64,000 nt of DNA from Echinometra lucunter (taxonomy: Eukaryota; Echinodermata; Echinoidea; Camarodonta; Echinometridae). The DNA lies in the NCBI GenBank assembly GCA_029962745.1, contig CM057157.1:27334325-27398324 (forward strand), given 5' to 3'. Below the pieces are notes generated by a model, which saw nothing but the letters and a program-made list of their open reading frames with translations, was not told where the DNA came from and made no database searches. Below are positions 41,769-53,022 of the stretch, piece by piece. The first letter of the stretch is position 1. Each line of letters opens with the position of its first letter. The position numbers and the translations under genes were made by a program.

Positions 41769-43127
41769 CTGGTATATTACTGAGAAACAATAGCTATGAA
41801 GGAAGCAGAAATTTGAGATTTTTTTTGGGGGGGGGAGGATGGGGGGTCAGTATAAGACTGCAAGATACATGTATATCACTGATGTACCGTGTGTAATTGA
41901 AATGATCTATTTATCATGATGCATTTCCACTTTAATCTGCAAATTTCTCTTACACATGTGGAAATGTATTGATGATAGCATTCCGGGAGTAACAAAATAA
42001 TTTCTTGAGGATAATTTTACTGAAACAGCCCACCTCTTTACTATAGGTTACCCATTTTGGAAGTCTCAAGAATATTACAGTACACCAATTATCCTCAAGA
42101 GTCATTCTGTGCATTTTCAGATATATGCCTAAATCCTGTTTGCCACACCACTACCAGTACTTGTAATGTATTCAGAGAAAGTTATGTAAGAGAATAATAG
42201 TTTTCTGACAAGCCTTTGAAAAGATGTTACAAGCCCCTGTCTATGCTTTTGTGTGCAGTCAAGTGATTATTGTGGCTTCTGTCGGGATTGAAAAGAGAAT
42301 TTTCTATTTTATTTAATATGAGAGCTGCTATTGTGGTTGGAAAATCATTATTTTGAGGTTAAAAGCTGATCAATAGCTGTGATAGGTAAATTGTACAAAC
42401 TGTGTATTTGTTAAACTGGGTTTCTTTCTTTTTTTTAAAACCCATGTCCTTGAACAGTTATGAAGAAATAAATTGTGTTTTGAATACAAGATTGACTTAC
42501 ATGTAGGGGTAAAAATGTAAAAATCAAAACTTAATCATTATTTGACTTATTTTACAAAGTCCAAATGATCAATATGTTCATGAGTTAATACATGGGACGA
42601 GGATGTGTACTGCAACATGAAAGTACTTTTAACTAATGTGGAATTATAATTGTACATTGTACGCTCTGCATTTAGAAAGCTTGAAATTACTAAACATGAT
42701 ATAGTTCTGGCATCAAGAACAAACAGAAGAAGTATATTGCACAATTTTTGTTTATAGATTATTGTTCGTATCAAATTCACTATCATTACACCACCACCAC
42801 CATCATCATCATCATCATATAATCTTCATTGCTTCTACATGTATGACTCCTCTCCTACATGTAAATTCATTATTACCAATACTGCTGTTAGTGTAAACAT
42901 CTTTGTTGAATCATACTGTTCAGATTCATCATTGTTATCACTTAAAGGGGGTACACAATGCTGAAACAATGTTAGTTCATTTAAAAGAGCATGATTTCAT
43001 TAGCAGAAAATAATCTGCCTAAAGTTTTTTAAAAAGTCGTGTTGCCAAGGAAACCCCCAAATGCGGTAAGATTTCAGGATATTTTTGACCCCTCAGCTGT
43101 GACCCAGTTTTAACTGGGCACCCACTT

Positions 43128-43263
43128 TGACGTCAAAATGACGTCAAAGTGGGTACCATGTCGTGCAATTCTAGCAAAATGCGCGCAAGGTATAATACAT
43201 ATTGTACAGTCTAGCGAGCAGCACAACTGCAATGCGTGAAGCTGGGTACCCACTTTGACGTCA
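43128..43263. promoter_or_regulatory. three CRE palindromes (TGACGTCA)
   Basis: TGACGTCA at 43128-43135, 43139-43146 and 43256-43263. The first two form one large palindrome, CCCACTTTGACGTCA then AAATGACGTCAAAGTGGG; the third sits in GGTACCCACTTTGACGTCA. TGACGTCA is the full CREB/ATF consensus. It is 640 bp or more upstream of the first firm exon of the unknown gene; the site cluster may be part of a repeat instead. Confidence 0.45.
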
Positions 43264-43504
43264 TACCCATACTCAAATTTTTTGGTCAACTCTTGACTTT
43301 TTATGAGAGAATTAGCCAAAATGCATTGATTTTGATTGAAAATCATCAAATTTTTAATGTTATTTTTCTTAGAATTCTATTCTCGATTATATATAAAAAA
43401 AAAATTACCATTGCTTTAATCACTTTAAGACAGCATCATTAACATCGTCATTGTAGCTATATATACATGTAGTTACATGTGTAATTGTATTTTTTTTTTG
43501 TTAG

Positions 43505-43852
43505 TACAGTGAGTCAAACCTGCTTTAGTAGCAACTACTTGTATAGAAAGACCACTTGTCTATAAAGGCTACAGTTCATCTTCTTTGAAGATTTTTTTTC
43601 AGTGAAACTTGTATTAAAGAAACCTTAACAGTGTACATAAAGACCATCTGTTATATAATGACTACTTTTCTTTTGTCTTTTCCACCACATTATGATTTCA
43701 AACTGAAGATGTTTCAATTTAATGTTTATTATTGTATATATGCATATAAATTGTACTTGTATTTTTTTAATCAGATGTGGAAATAAAACTTGAACTTGAA
43801 CTGAACTTTTCTCCCTTGGGCGGTCTTTATATGCAGGTTTCACTGCATCATT
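43505..43852. mobile_element. possible CAGTGAAACCTGC TIR element
   Basis: Left TACAGTGAGTCAAACCTGC and right GCAGGTTTCACTG are roughly inverted. Internal paired words include AGAAAGACC and GGTCTTTAT. No clean TA duplication at the right end. Confidence 0.45.
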
Positions 43853-43904
43853 GTATTAACATTATCATAACTTGTATTTTTACCCATATTTTCACCAACT
43901 TCAG

Positions 43905-44089
43905 AAACGGAGCCTGGGTGACGTGAACGGGAAGTACCGCTACCACGCCCCTCAGCAGACGCAGAGTGTGATGGGCTCCCTCATCAGTCTGGACTTCCCC
44001 GAGACGCGAGCCATCAACACCAAGTCTGCCGATACCATCATCTCGGACCAGAGCCAGCAGATCAGGAGCACCTACCAGAAGACATTCAG
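43905..44089 (+). CDS. unknown gene, first firm exon
   Basis: Acceptor TTCACCAACTTCAG, donor TTCAG|GTATTT, leaving phase 2. GC-rich codon use (AAGTACCGCTACCACGCCCC) stands out from the AT-rich intron. Reads KRSLGDVNGKYRYHAPQQTQ and on to RSTYQKTF. Confidence 0.88.
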
Positions 44090-46210
44090 GTATTTATTTT
44101 ATTTATCTGTTGTTTATTTATTTAGTTATTTATTCATTCATTTTTATCTACTTATTAGGCCAAGTAAAACAAATTATTAGTTTCTCGTCCTAACTTTTTG
44201 AAAAAAAGGAGGATGAGGGCACTTTTTTTTTTTTTTTTTTTTTTTTTTTTGCCTTTTCCAAAACAACAGTTTTTCCCTAAAGACGACAGGTGTAGTAGTG
44301 TCTTTTCGGCAAGACTTCCATATGCGCTCCGCCATATGTTTTTACATGTGCATGTGCGAGGTCCAACAGCTCGAAACAGCGAAAATCAATCCAAAATGTC
44401 GTCTTTTTTTTTTTTTTTTTTTTAATAAAGTTTTTTTGATGCGGCGGGAAAAAACGATGCGGCCGGGGACGAGAAACTAATAATTGTTTTACTTGGCTTT
44501 ATTTCTTTATTTCTTTATTTCTTTCTTTCTTTGTTTGTTTGTTTCTTTCTTTATTTATGTAAACTACATGTACAAGACCTGATGGGTACATGGAACAGAT
44601 GAGGAGCTCATACCAATATGGTTACTGTAGGCACAAGTTGTAGCCCAAGTTTAAAATCAATTGTTTACTAGTAACAAGGGAAAAAAAAGGGGGGGGGGGG
44701 GGTTTGACATCATCACCCGAAGTGCTGACAATTAAAGATATCTGGAATGAAGGGACCGAAGCCTTGCTTTGGAAAAATGGGGGGGGGGGGGTCTTAAAGT
44801 AAGGGAATTCTAGGTTCATAAGGACATCAGCCCAGGTGTAAAGAAAAATTATGTTGTCCATTTGAAGAGCTGTCAGCTCGTGTATAGAAGTTTAATTGGA
44901 ATAATGATTGGCCTTCAGTTGGATGTCTTCCTAGAAAAAGAATAAACCACAAAACCATAAAGGTTATTGGATAATTGCAGGTGCAAAGGAAAATACAAAA
45001 CAATAAACAGTAAAACAAAACAAAAATGTCTTGATTTTAGGTGACCTTGTGGGTTAACCAAATGTTATTTTTTAGTTTTTGGTGTTGCTCATTTCATCGA
45101 TTATTGAGTGATTTACACAAAAGAGCTTTTTGTGTACAAATGAAAGTCTATAATTGTTGACATAAAATGTAGCGTGCAAGCACCAAATACTGTAATCCTA
45201 ACTGTCAGTGAAAATTAAAAATGGGCAGTTGTGTTTAACTCGACTTTGCGCAAAAAAAGTTATCTCAAGAAAATTTGCATATCTACAGTATGCATGTGAG
45301 GGATTAGAGTGATGTCATATCATATCCCTTACTTGATGTGTGAATAGTTCACTTCTGAATAAATGTTTTAAACAACATGATGTCGAGTTTACCATACATG
45401 TAATAACTGGATGTTTCTAATCAAATTTATACTCAAGTTAGCTCAATTTTGTTGTGTGCAATTCATGAAAGAAGGGCAGTAACTTTTTTCTCAATAAGTA
45501 GTTGAGGACTGATCAGGAGATGGCAGTATTCATGTTAACAGAAATATTAGAGTTGGCATAACACTTCTTAAACTGTTATAAATTTCCCTTTTTACTCTTA
45601 GGGCTTCAACCTTGGAAGCATGGAGTAGACCTGAATCATCTCTCGACAACAGACCTTACAGCAGTTTAGGTAAGCCCTGTTTTGTTGTTTGTTTGTTCTT
45701 CTCTTCTGATTTCTCTTTCTCACCTGAAATCTGCCTGTCAACTGCACCCTTCTACTTTTTTTTTATTTATCTCTTTCAAGTATACCTCTGCTTTCTGCCT
45801 CTTTCACTTTCACACCTTCCCTTCCTTCTTTTCTCTCTCTCCTTCTCTCTTTCTCTTTCTTAGTACCTCTACTTGTTATGCTCTAAATCCCTTTCCTTTT
45901 CTTTCTGTTGTCTCATCCTGTCACAAAATCGCCCTCTCTTTTACTTTCTTTCTTTTCTTGCCATTTTTGATCCTCGTCAAACCTTGGTATTTCTTTTTAT
46001 GAGTATTTCTGCTTTTCAAAACTTTTCACACATTCCTTTTTCTCAGTGTCACCAGTATCTCTGCCTCTCTCTCTCTTTCTTTCTTTCTTTTTCTCTCTCT
46101 TACTAGTATCTCTCCCTTTTGCACCCTACTCTCTTTTTTTCTGTTTCTTGTCAACTCACTTTTATATCTCTCTCATGTGCTCTACTGCAACCCCATTTGC
46201 TCTCTCCTGC

Positions 46211-46246
<36 letters not shown>

Positions 46247-49200
46247 ACTTTCTCTTTCTCACATTATCTCATAAAATACAAAAGTACTTTTTCACAATGA
46301 ATGATAAATAAGCAAGCATATATATGAAACAATCATTTTTTCGAAACAAGCACAAAATGATAAATTGTCAAATTATGATAATTCGTCAAACGTAAAATCA
46401 TTTCCTGAAGAACTGCCATTGTAAGCAGTTTGCTTCAAAATACGGTAGCCCCATTCTCTCTTTTGTTTTTATTTATTCTCTCTTTTATTTTCACTACCTT
46501 ACTTATACATGTATATAATGCCCCTCCTTCCTTATCACTCTCTCATAGCGACTTATATATATATATCAGCTCCTTGAGCATGTCATGAATTTTGCATGCC
46601 ATTTTTCATGCTCTTTTTTATTTATTCAGACAATCGACCTGGGACGGCACCCGAATCATTACAAGATTTGCAGCCGCAAGTGAATAATAGAATCAACAAT
46701 AACAATAGGCCTCACACAACGGGTAAGAACTTGGTCACTTTGCTGTACATATTTTCCTCTCATACTCTATATCTCAAAAACTTTTAATGAAGACTAATTT
46801 AGCATTAAAAAAGACTAGGATTTTTCACCCCTTCATATTTTCTAAGTGTTATTGGATAGGAATAATTAATGGGTTTAGTTATTCATCATCCAATCCATAT
46901 GTGCACACATTTTTATTTTGAACATTTGCCTTTGGTTTAGAAAAAAATCCTAGCAAAATTTGAATCCCTGTAAGTCCAGCTGAAATATTGAAATATATAA
47001 GAAGTGTTTCTTCAATTCTGCCACCCAATTACAAAAGGAAGCAACTCTGTAGAATGAGTTTCTTAGTAAATGAAGAAAATATGTGATTGCTTTATGTGGA
47101 AATCTATGGAGTTGCTTCCTTATCATATGTTTTTGTTTCAGAAATTGGGGTTCATGTGACCTCAGTTTCTTCATCATAACATAGATTACACAAAGTATCG
47201 TAAATCAAGAAAAAAAATCTGAGTTGATTCCTTTTCTCATTGGTCATAAGTATTCTCATTATGATTTGTATTTCTGCTTCTGTTGCCCCCCCCCCATCCC
47301 ACTTAGGGAGCCGAAATCACCGCACCCCATCCCGCAAGCCTCCCCACCCGTCGGGCTTCATGCTAGTAAAGATGAAACCCGATGGTTCGGTCAAGAACAT
47401 GGGCTTCAAGAGCGTGACACAAGAGATACGGGAATGGTGGGAGGAAGATGATAAGAAGCAGCGCGAGAAGGCACGCAAGGCTCACAGCCAGAGCCTCAAG
47501 CGCTACGACTCGTTCGCTGGACAGTGGCTCAGCTTCGCAGGGGAGAATGAGGAGACGGAGGGAGGAGTCATAGAGGCCTTTACAGGTGAGAGTTAGAGTA
47601 GGATAGGGGGGGTGAGATAGAGGGAGGAGTCAGTCACTACAGACCTCTCATCTCCATTCTTCATACACCCCCCCCCTCCCCACCCTCCACCCCCAACCCC
47701 CATATCCAGCTGTCTACTAGACCCCTCACCATAACTCATTATGGTGGTCATGCTTTCTTTTCTTGCCCAAAACTTTTTTTTTTCATTCTTCTTCTTCTTA
47801 TGTTTGTCAAATCTATGTATTTTTCTCGAAGCGCCATGAGCGCCGAAAAGCAGACCTGTGTGCTATACAAGTAGCAACTATTATTATTTATTATTATTAT
47901 TTTTTAAAAAAACAACTTATTATGCAATCTTATGAATAGTTGATTTATGTTTGTATTTCATCTTCCGTTTTTCTCTGTCTTTCTTCTTGAACTTTTCAAC
48001 TTCTTTCCTGCACTTAGAAACATTGTATTACACACTTTGTATATGGTATGTATTATTATTGTTACTATCATTATGACATATCAGGTACATGTTGGTTGCC
48101 ATTGATCACTTGATTTATTTAAAACTCTGTCACCCTCATGTCTTTGGAAGTGAAGCTTAATCAAGAAGTCCATTGAAGCGTAATCAAGAAGTCAATAATT
48201 TTTATTTGAAAAAAAATTGAATTAAAAAGATGCTTTATATGTTGCTTCTCTCAGCCCACATTAAAAAAAAAAGGTTCCTAGCAGGATCTGTTTCTTTAAA
48301 TGCGGTGTGTACTGCGCAGGTAATTGCTTCTGGAGCCTGTAACTAGGGTAATGCTATTAAAAGCATTTTAGAAATGCATAGGACCATGGTTTTTTAATGT
48401 GCTTTTTTGCAATGCATTAAGTAATGTGCTGCACCTTGAGTTTCACAAGTTTGTAAGCTCCCTGTTGCATAAAACTTACCATTAATGGTAACTCTGCCAT
48501 CAAGCAGCTACAATGGTAACACTGCTCAACAGCCAATCAAATTCAAGGTTTTCTTGGAATTTACCATTGATGGCAAAGTTACCATCAGTGGTAAGTTTTA
48601 TGCAATGGGGCCTTGGTGTAAGATGTTTACAATTAGATTTCATCATAATTATTGCAGGTAATAAAATTCCCAAGGATGAATTCTATAACATTGAGAGCCG
48701 CGTAGGAGCCAATGTAGCAACTCAACTCAAGACAGGCAACAAGGTCAGAGTAGGGGTCAACGGCACTCTGCAGTCCGACAGCCTCAGGGTCAAGAAGTGG
48801 AAGAATGACCCAGACACGTAAGTTGGACTGGACTCGCCACCCCCCCCCCCTTCCCCCGTCGTGTTCTCAGACACTCTAGATGCAATATGCGAATCTGCAA
48901 AAAAAAGTAGATGGATAAAAAATGTTGATTTTCAAGTAGAAGAAGCCTTTGGAATACATTTACTATTCATCAGTTATCATTTGGCTCATTACAGAACCAC
49001 TTAGATGTGGATATATACCTACTGCAGTAAAGTTGTTCTGATTAATCACAGGAACAAGAAAGAAGGACACAGCCCTTCAAAGGCAAGGAATGAAAACATG
49101 AGGTATTCATACTCATACTTAATGCAACCCCAGAGAATGAAAATGAAATTGAAAATGTAATGCAGTATAGAGTAAAGTAACAAGTAATATATGTAACATA

Positions 49201-52200
49201 AGATCAATGTTATTAATTGATTTCTCTCATAACCTAGATGTGTCCCTTGTTATCTTTCCAGCAAGGGACAAACAGTTGAAGACATCTTTCGTGAAGCTCG
49301 GGCCAAGGCACCAAGTCCAGTTCCCTTTAAGAAAGAGAGTGAAGAAAAGATCAGGAACAAAGCAGTGGAGGATCTGGTCCCTCTTTCATGGACCGAGCAA
49401 GTTGCCAAGCCCAATGTGAAGGTCCTGGGACTACGGGAACCTTGTAGTCCACCTGCACGACCTGTAAGTCAGCTATGGAAATGTCTATTTTTTTGCTTGC
49501 TCTCTAGGAAAAAAAAATACATGCACAAAACTCTGCAAAATTTGTGAGCTTCTTAAAGTTGCACTTAAATTCCTTCTTGCGTGCTGTATATTACTCATCA
49601 CTGCATTGGTCTGAATCATAGCCAGGGGACGCATGCTATTGAAAAGTCTATCAATGAGATGTTAAATACCGGATGGGCATTAACGCTTAAGCACGACTCT
49701 AAATCAAACTTAATTCTTTGTGAAACACCCCCCAGGACTCTGAATATTTGTATAGACAAAAGTTTCTTGATACAAAAAATGGTCATTGCTACTATTAAGA
49801 AGTTTATATTTTACACGAGTGCAAAATTAACAATTGTTCAAAATATTTTATTTTGGAAGATGGTCATTGCAGTGTCTGAACCTGCATCTGCCTCTATTTT
49901 GGAAATAAATATTTTTTATGAAGTTAGTATTAAAGTTGGGGATTTGTTGTACCGGTTGGCCGTTTGGGTCATTGTATGCAAGGTGATTTTTTTTTACTTT
50001 ATGCTTGGAAAATATAGATGTAAATCCAAGGAATGTATTTTAGAGACCAGGTAATGAAGGAATAATGCTTTTTTACAAGCATGTATGTAGCTGGTGGATA
50101 TCTGTACGAGCATTTAATCATATATATGTACATTGTACCTATATGTGATTGAATGCTCATTCAGCGGCAAATCCCTGCATTTTTTTTTTTTTGGTGAACT
50201 TAGGATAATGAGATATGCATTAATGTGTCCGTAATGGTTGATGCTTGAATAAAAGATAGTTTACCAAAAGTTGCGCATACAAACTCGTGATGTCTTTATA
50301 AGACTGTAATTGGCCCTGCCCTTTTTACTGCTATGAGGCAAAAAAGATGATTTTTTCCAAGGTGGTTCATGTTTTGCTACCTCATATATGTGTACATGTA
50401 CCATTCATTTATGCACAAAAAACCTGGGGAGTTTGCCACTTCATATATGTAAAAAAGCCTTCATAGACAATGAAACTTGATGGAGAGATGGTGCATTTGC
50501 CTTATGTAGACTTGTTGGAATCCATCGAGTTAGGTTTTCATAATCTTGTCAAAGGCGGTGGACATTGGAGATATATTTTCTATAAAAAAAACAGCCATAT
50601 CATTTTCATTAATGGTATCTGAATCTTCATCATCTCGCAGGACCTATCTGAGCGTCACCCTGTTGTTTTCCATCCACTGATGAAAGATGGCACCAAACCA
50701 CAGCGTGGCGTCAAGCTCGGAAAGTACCGCATCAACCAACACAGCCGGTCTAAGATTGGTATTGATGGTGCAGAGAGCCTCAATAACAGGATCACACATG
50801 TTACTATAGATCAGGTAATGCATACCTGCCAACTATCCCTATTTGATAGGGACAGTCCCTATTTTGGGGATCAGGAAAGAGCAATTTTCACCCTTGATGA
50901 CCTTTTGTTCCTGTTTTTGTGAAAATCTGTCTATAATGTATAGGAAATTTGTGAATGTCCCTATTTTAGACAGTTTCATAATCATTTATCCCCATTTCTT
51001 GACTTGCAAGGTTGGCAGGTGTGGGCTAATGTCAAAAAGGAATGTTTTCAGTACCGTTTTGAGGGGGGGGGGGGGTGAAAAGAGTAGAAGGGAGTCAGGG
51101 GAAAGCTCTGCTTAAGAAACTTTGGAGAGAGCTCCTGCCTTATTTTAATGCATAAAATCACTGAATATGGTGGATACATGACTGGCATAAAATTGAAAGT
51201 GGCTCTTGGAAATCTTCATATAAAACTGACAGAGGGGACAATGATCTTAGCTCTAGAAGTACAATTTTTGTGTTGCTACTTGCAAGAGGGATGAAAAAGT
51301 GAAATATCGAAATTGTGCAATAAGATTTGGAGGCCTTGAGCTACCATGTAGCGAAATATGAAAGTCTTGTACTGTAAATAAGACATTAAATTAGGTTTTG
51401 AGCATGATGTTCATCAGTCTTGCATAATTTGACTAATTTCATATTTGTTCCAATTCTTTTTCTGCACAGATCGATAGAGCCGATGGTGAGTATAGAGAGT
51501 TAACAGATGCAGATTATGAGAATCTACTGAAGGAGAAGCTACGATCAGTCAGCATGGAAGCTGAGTCAGAGGAAAATGATGCTGAAGACGATGCGATCTT
51601 GGAAAGTGTGAGTCCACGGAGGGCAGCTGAGGATTTGCGGGAGGCATCCACCTACAGCATTGGCAAGGAGAGTGAAATGTCAGGACTTACTGTTGAGAAG
51701 CCTGCTACAGTCAGATCCCAAGGGTCAACTGACTTGATTGGTGTGACCCAGAATAGTTCCCGCCCCGAGAGGCCGTATGTCAGGCAGGTTGCCAGTGCGA
51801 TGCCAGGAACAAGACAAGCCCGTGCTAATGACTCACAGTTGACTGCTCCACCACGGAGCATGATCAGATCAGCAGGATCGCGGAGGATAGAACCTATGGA
51901 AAGTACCGGACAGAGGTTGGGAGCAAGATCTGCTGGCTCACAGAGGGCACTGTCTAGTGCCTCCAGTAGGATTAGGTATTCATTTGACCAGAAGGTCACT
52001 CCAAGGAATGCTCACAGTCCTAGACCTAACCTTGCTCGGCCAGGACACCTCCCACGCTCCAAGGTGTCCAGTATCAGCACAGGTCCTCAGGAAGGTGACC
52101 AGGAGTACATCAAGATCTCACAGCAGATCTTGAAACCAGGGGAAGGCCAGGGCCATGATCCTGGCATGATGGCCATATCTCACATCAATGACTTGACCCA

Positions 52201-52999
52201 GGGACAGTTTGGAAGCATAAGAGATCCATCTGTAAGCAGCATGGATGATGGAGGATCAGTGGACAGCATGAATGTCCATCGAGGAGATCCTCACCAGGAG
52301 AAACAGCACTATCACGAAGATGGCACCAAGTGCACATGCTCTCCTGAAGCCAAGCGTGTCATGTCCGCTGCCCTCTCAGCCATGTCCCATGTCTCTGGTG
52401 ACCACTCTGTCATCAACATTCCAACTGCCCCGATGACTCCGTCAGAATCGGACAGAAATTCCTTGTCAGACATGGACCCTCTGTCCTCCACATCATCATT
52501 CCAGAGAGCATCCTTAGGCGATGAGGAATGGAAGGAATCGTCCTTTGATCAAGGTGGTCAGGGAGCTGAGAGTGGTGACCATACCCAAGGCAACAAGCCT
52601 CCAGGAACAGAAATGAGTTCTCCCACCCCATCCAAGGAGATTGTCATCAACAGACATGATGGTCTTGATTCCCTTGGTATCACACCCCCTCGCTCAGCAG
52701 GCAAGAAACGCACAGTCAAGTTCTCTGATGAGGTCGCGGAACCATTCGTCCCATACACCTCGCCAATCTCCACCCCGCGTGACCCTCTCCATCCCGGCTC
52801 TGCAGAGGGTAGTCTTCACTCTGGCGAGTTTGTACACTCCGATAACCGCCCTGATCTGACTGCCTCTAGCCAGATGTCAGGAGAGGCTTCGGAAGAGCTG
52901 AATGAACTGAGAGCCAAGATCAAGGCAGATTTGCAGAAGTCACAGGCTGAAACAGAACAAGATCTCAGAGAGATGAAATCTCCTGCACCGGGAATTTAA
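43905..52999 (+). CDS. unrecognised gene, nine coding exons, about 913 aa
   Basis: Nine exons with good splice sites join in phase to 2742 nt, ending at TAA 52997-52999. I do not recognise the family. Visible features: a 5' region with NGKYRYHAPQQTQS; Asn-rich and Pro-rich linkers; a conserved-looking Trp-containing segment (SGFMLVKMKPDG, EIREWWEEDDKKQREKARK, SFAGQWLSFAGE); a Lys-rich segment; then a 509-residue last exon, Ser/Pro-rich and probably disordered, with a CTCSPEAKR motif, a PP1-docking-like KRTVKF, and a short charged helix at the end. No signal peptide, membrane segment or enzyme motif was seen. Candidate 5' exons lie at 38215 and 41157; the true start is not proven. A cytoskeletal or signalling scaffold would be a guess. 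Confidence 0.82.
44158..44498. mobile_element. TIR element GGCCAAGTAAAAC family
   Basis: GGCCAAGTAAAACAAATTAT, TAGTTTCTCGTCC at the left; inverted at the right as AGCCAAGTAAAACAATTATT, AGTTTCTCGTCC. Interior contains two T-runs. Starts 68 bp after an exon of the unknown gene. Confidence 0.82.
45602..45669 (+). CDS. unknown gene, exon
   Basis: 68 nt, phase 2 to 1, between TTACTCTTAG and GTAAGC. Reads RASTLEAWSRPESSLDNRPY then SSL. Confidence 0.85.
45690..46260. repeat. pyrimidine-rich CT tract in intron
   Basis: Almost pure C/T on the plus strand, ending in (CT)n at about 46208-46245. Ser/Leu/Phe-rich ORFs in it are artefacts. Confidence 0.8.
46630..46722 (+). CDS. unknown gene, exon (Asn-rich)
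   Basis: 93 nt, phase 1 to 1; DNRPGTAPESLQDLQPQVNN then RINNNNRPHTT. The start DNRP repeats the DNRP of the previous exon. Symmetric phase. Confidence 0.85.
47307..47585 (+). CDS. unknown gene, exon with Trp-rich conserved-looking segment
   Basis: 279 nt, phase 1 to 1; acceptor CCCACTTAG, donor ACAG|GTGAGA. Contains SGFMLVKMKPDGSVKNMG, EIREWWEEDD and GQWLSFAGENEE. Highest GC and most structured-looking part of the protein. Confidence 0.9.
47826..47905 (+). mobile_element. LINE/SINE 3'-end fragment
   Basis: CTCGAAGCGCCATGAGCGCC, then GTGTGCTATACAAGTAGCAA followed by (TTATTA)n resembles 3' tails of this LINE/SINE group, from a diverged member. Confidence 0.45.
48460..48612. mobile_element. 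short TIR element TTGCATAAAACTTACCA family
   Basis: CCTGTTGCATAAAACTTACC then ATTAATGGTAACTCTGCCAT at the left; inverted at the right as CCCATTGCATAAAACTTACC then ACTGATGGTAACTTTGCCAT. About 150 bp with arms of about 45 nt. Confidence 0.8.
48658..48817 (+). CDS. unknown gene, exon
   Basis: 160 nt, phase 1 to 2; acceptor ATTATTGCAG. Reads NKIPKDEFYNIESRVGANVA and LRVKKWKNDPD. Confidence 0.88.
49052..49102 (+). CDS. unknown gene, 51-nt cassette exon
   Basis: Between TTAATCACAG and AG|GTATTC; reads NKKEGHSPSKARNENM. Phase 2 on both sides: the upstream exon can join either this exon (ACG, Thr) or the next exon (ACC, Thr) and stay in frame. It was found by phase reasoning, so it is less certain than its neighbours and may be alternatively spliced. 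Confidence 0.6.
49262..49463 (+). CDS. unknown gene, exon
   Basis: 202 nt, phase 2 to 0; acceptor TATCTTTCCAG, donor CCT|GTAAGT. Reads KGQTVEDIFREARAKAPSPV, then VPLSWTEQVAKPNVKVLG. Confidence 0.88.
50641..50814 (+). CDS. unknown gene, exon
   Basis: 58 codons, phase 0 to 0; acceptor ATCTCGCAG, donor CAG|GTAATG. Reads DLSERHPVVFHPLMKDG, then GKYRINQHSRSKIGIDG. GKYR also occurs in the first firm exon. A TIR element starts nine bases into the next intron. Confidence 0.88.
50824..51020. mobile_element. TIR element ACCTGCCAAC
   Basis: Perfect 10-bp ends ACCTGCCAAC and GTTGGCAGGT. Interior TCCCTATTTGATAGGGACAG then TCCCTATTTT, a repeat type seen widely in invertebrates. 197 bp, starting at intron position +10. 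Confidence 0.78.
51470..52999 (+). CDS. unknown gene, last coding exon (disordered tail)
   Basis: 1530 nt including TAA. Acceptor TTTTTCTGCACAG. Begins IDRADGEYRELTDADYENLL, becomes Ser/Arg/Pro-rich with many SP/TP sites, has HYHEDGTKCTCSPEAKR, and near 52703-52732 KKRTVKFSDE, an RVxF-type PP1 motif. The end (ELNELRAKIKADLQKSQAET) is a short charged helix or coiled coil. The upstream Met at 51554 is internal. Confidence 0.9.
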   Translation: MDRADGEYRELTDADYENLLKEKLRSVSMEAESEENDAEDDAILESVSPRRAAEDLREASTYSIGKESEMSGLTVEKPATVRSQGSTDLIGVTQNSSRPERPYVRQVASAMPGTRQARANDSQLTAPPRSMIRSAGSRRIEPMESTGQRLGARSAGSQRALSSASSRIRYSFDQKVTPRNAHSPRPNLARPGHLPRSKVSSISTGPQEGDQEYIKISQQILKPGEGQGHDPGMMAISHINDLTQGQFGSIRDPSVSSMDDGGSVDSMNVHRGDPHQEKQHYHEDGTKCTCSPEAKRVMSAALSAMSHVSGDHSVINIPTAPMTPSESDRNSLSDMDPLSSTSSFQRASLGDEEWKESSFDQGGQGAESGDHTQGNKPPGTEMSSPTPSKEIVINRHDGLDSLGITPPRSAGKKRTVKFSDEVAEPFVPYTSPISTPRDPLHPGSAEGSLHSGEFVHSDNRPDLTASSQMSGEASEELNELRAKIKADLQKSQAETEQDLREMKSPAPGI

Positions 53000-53022
53000 T
53001 GGAATGGTTGGAAAAAAAAAAG

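Noticed and set aside
49581..50054. 157-codon plus-strand ORF inside an intron of the unknown gene
   Set aside because: Flanking exons splice in phase across it, and the translation is low-grade AT-rich sequence with no family signature.
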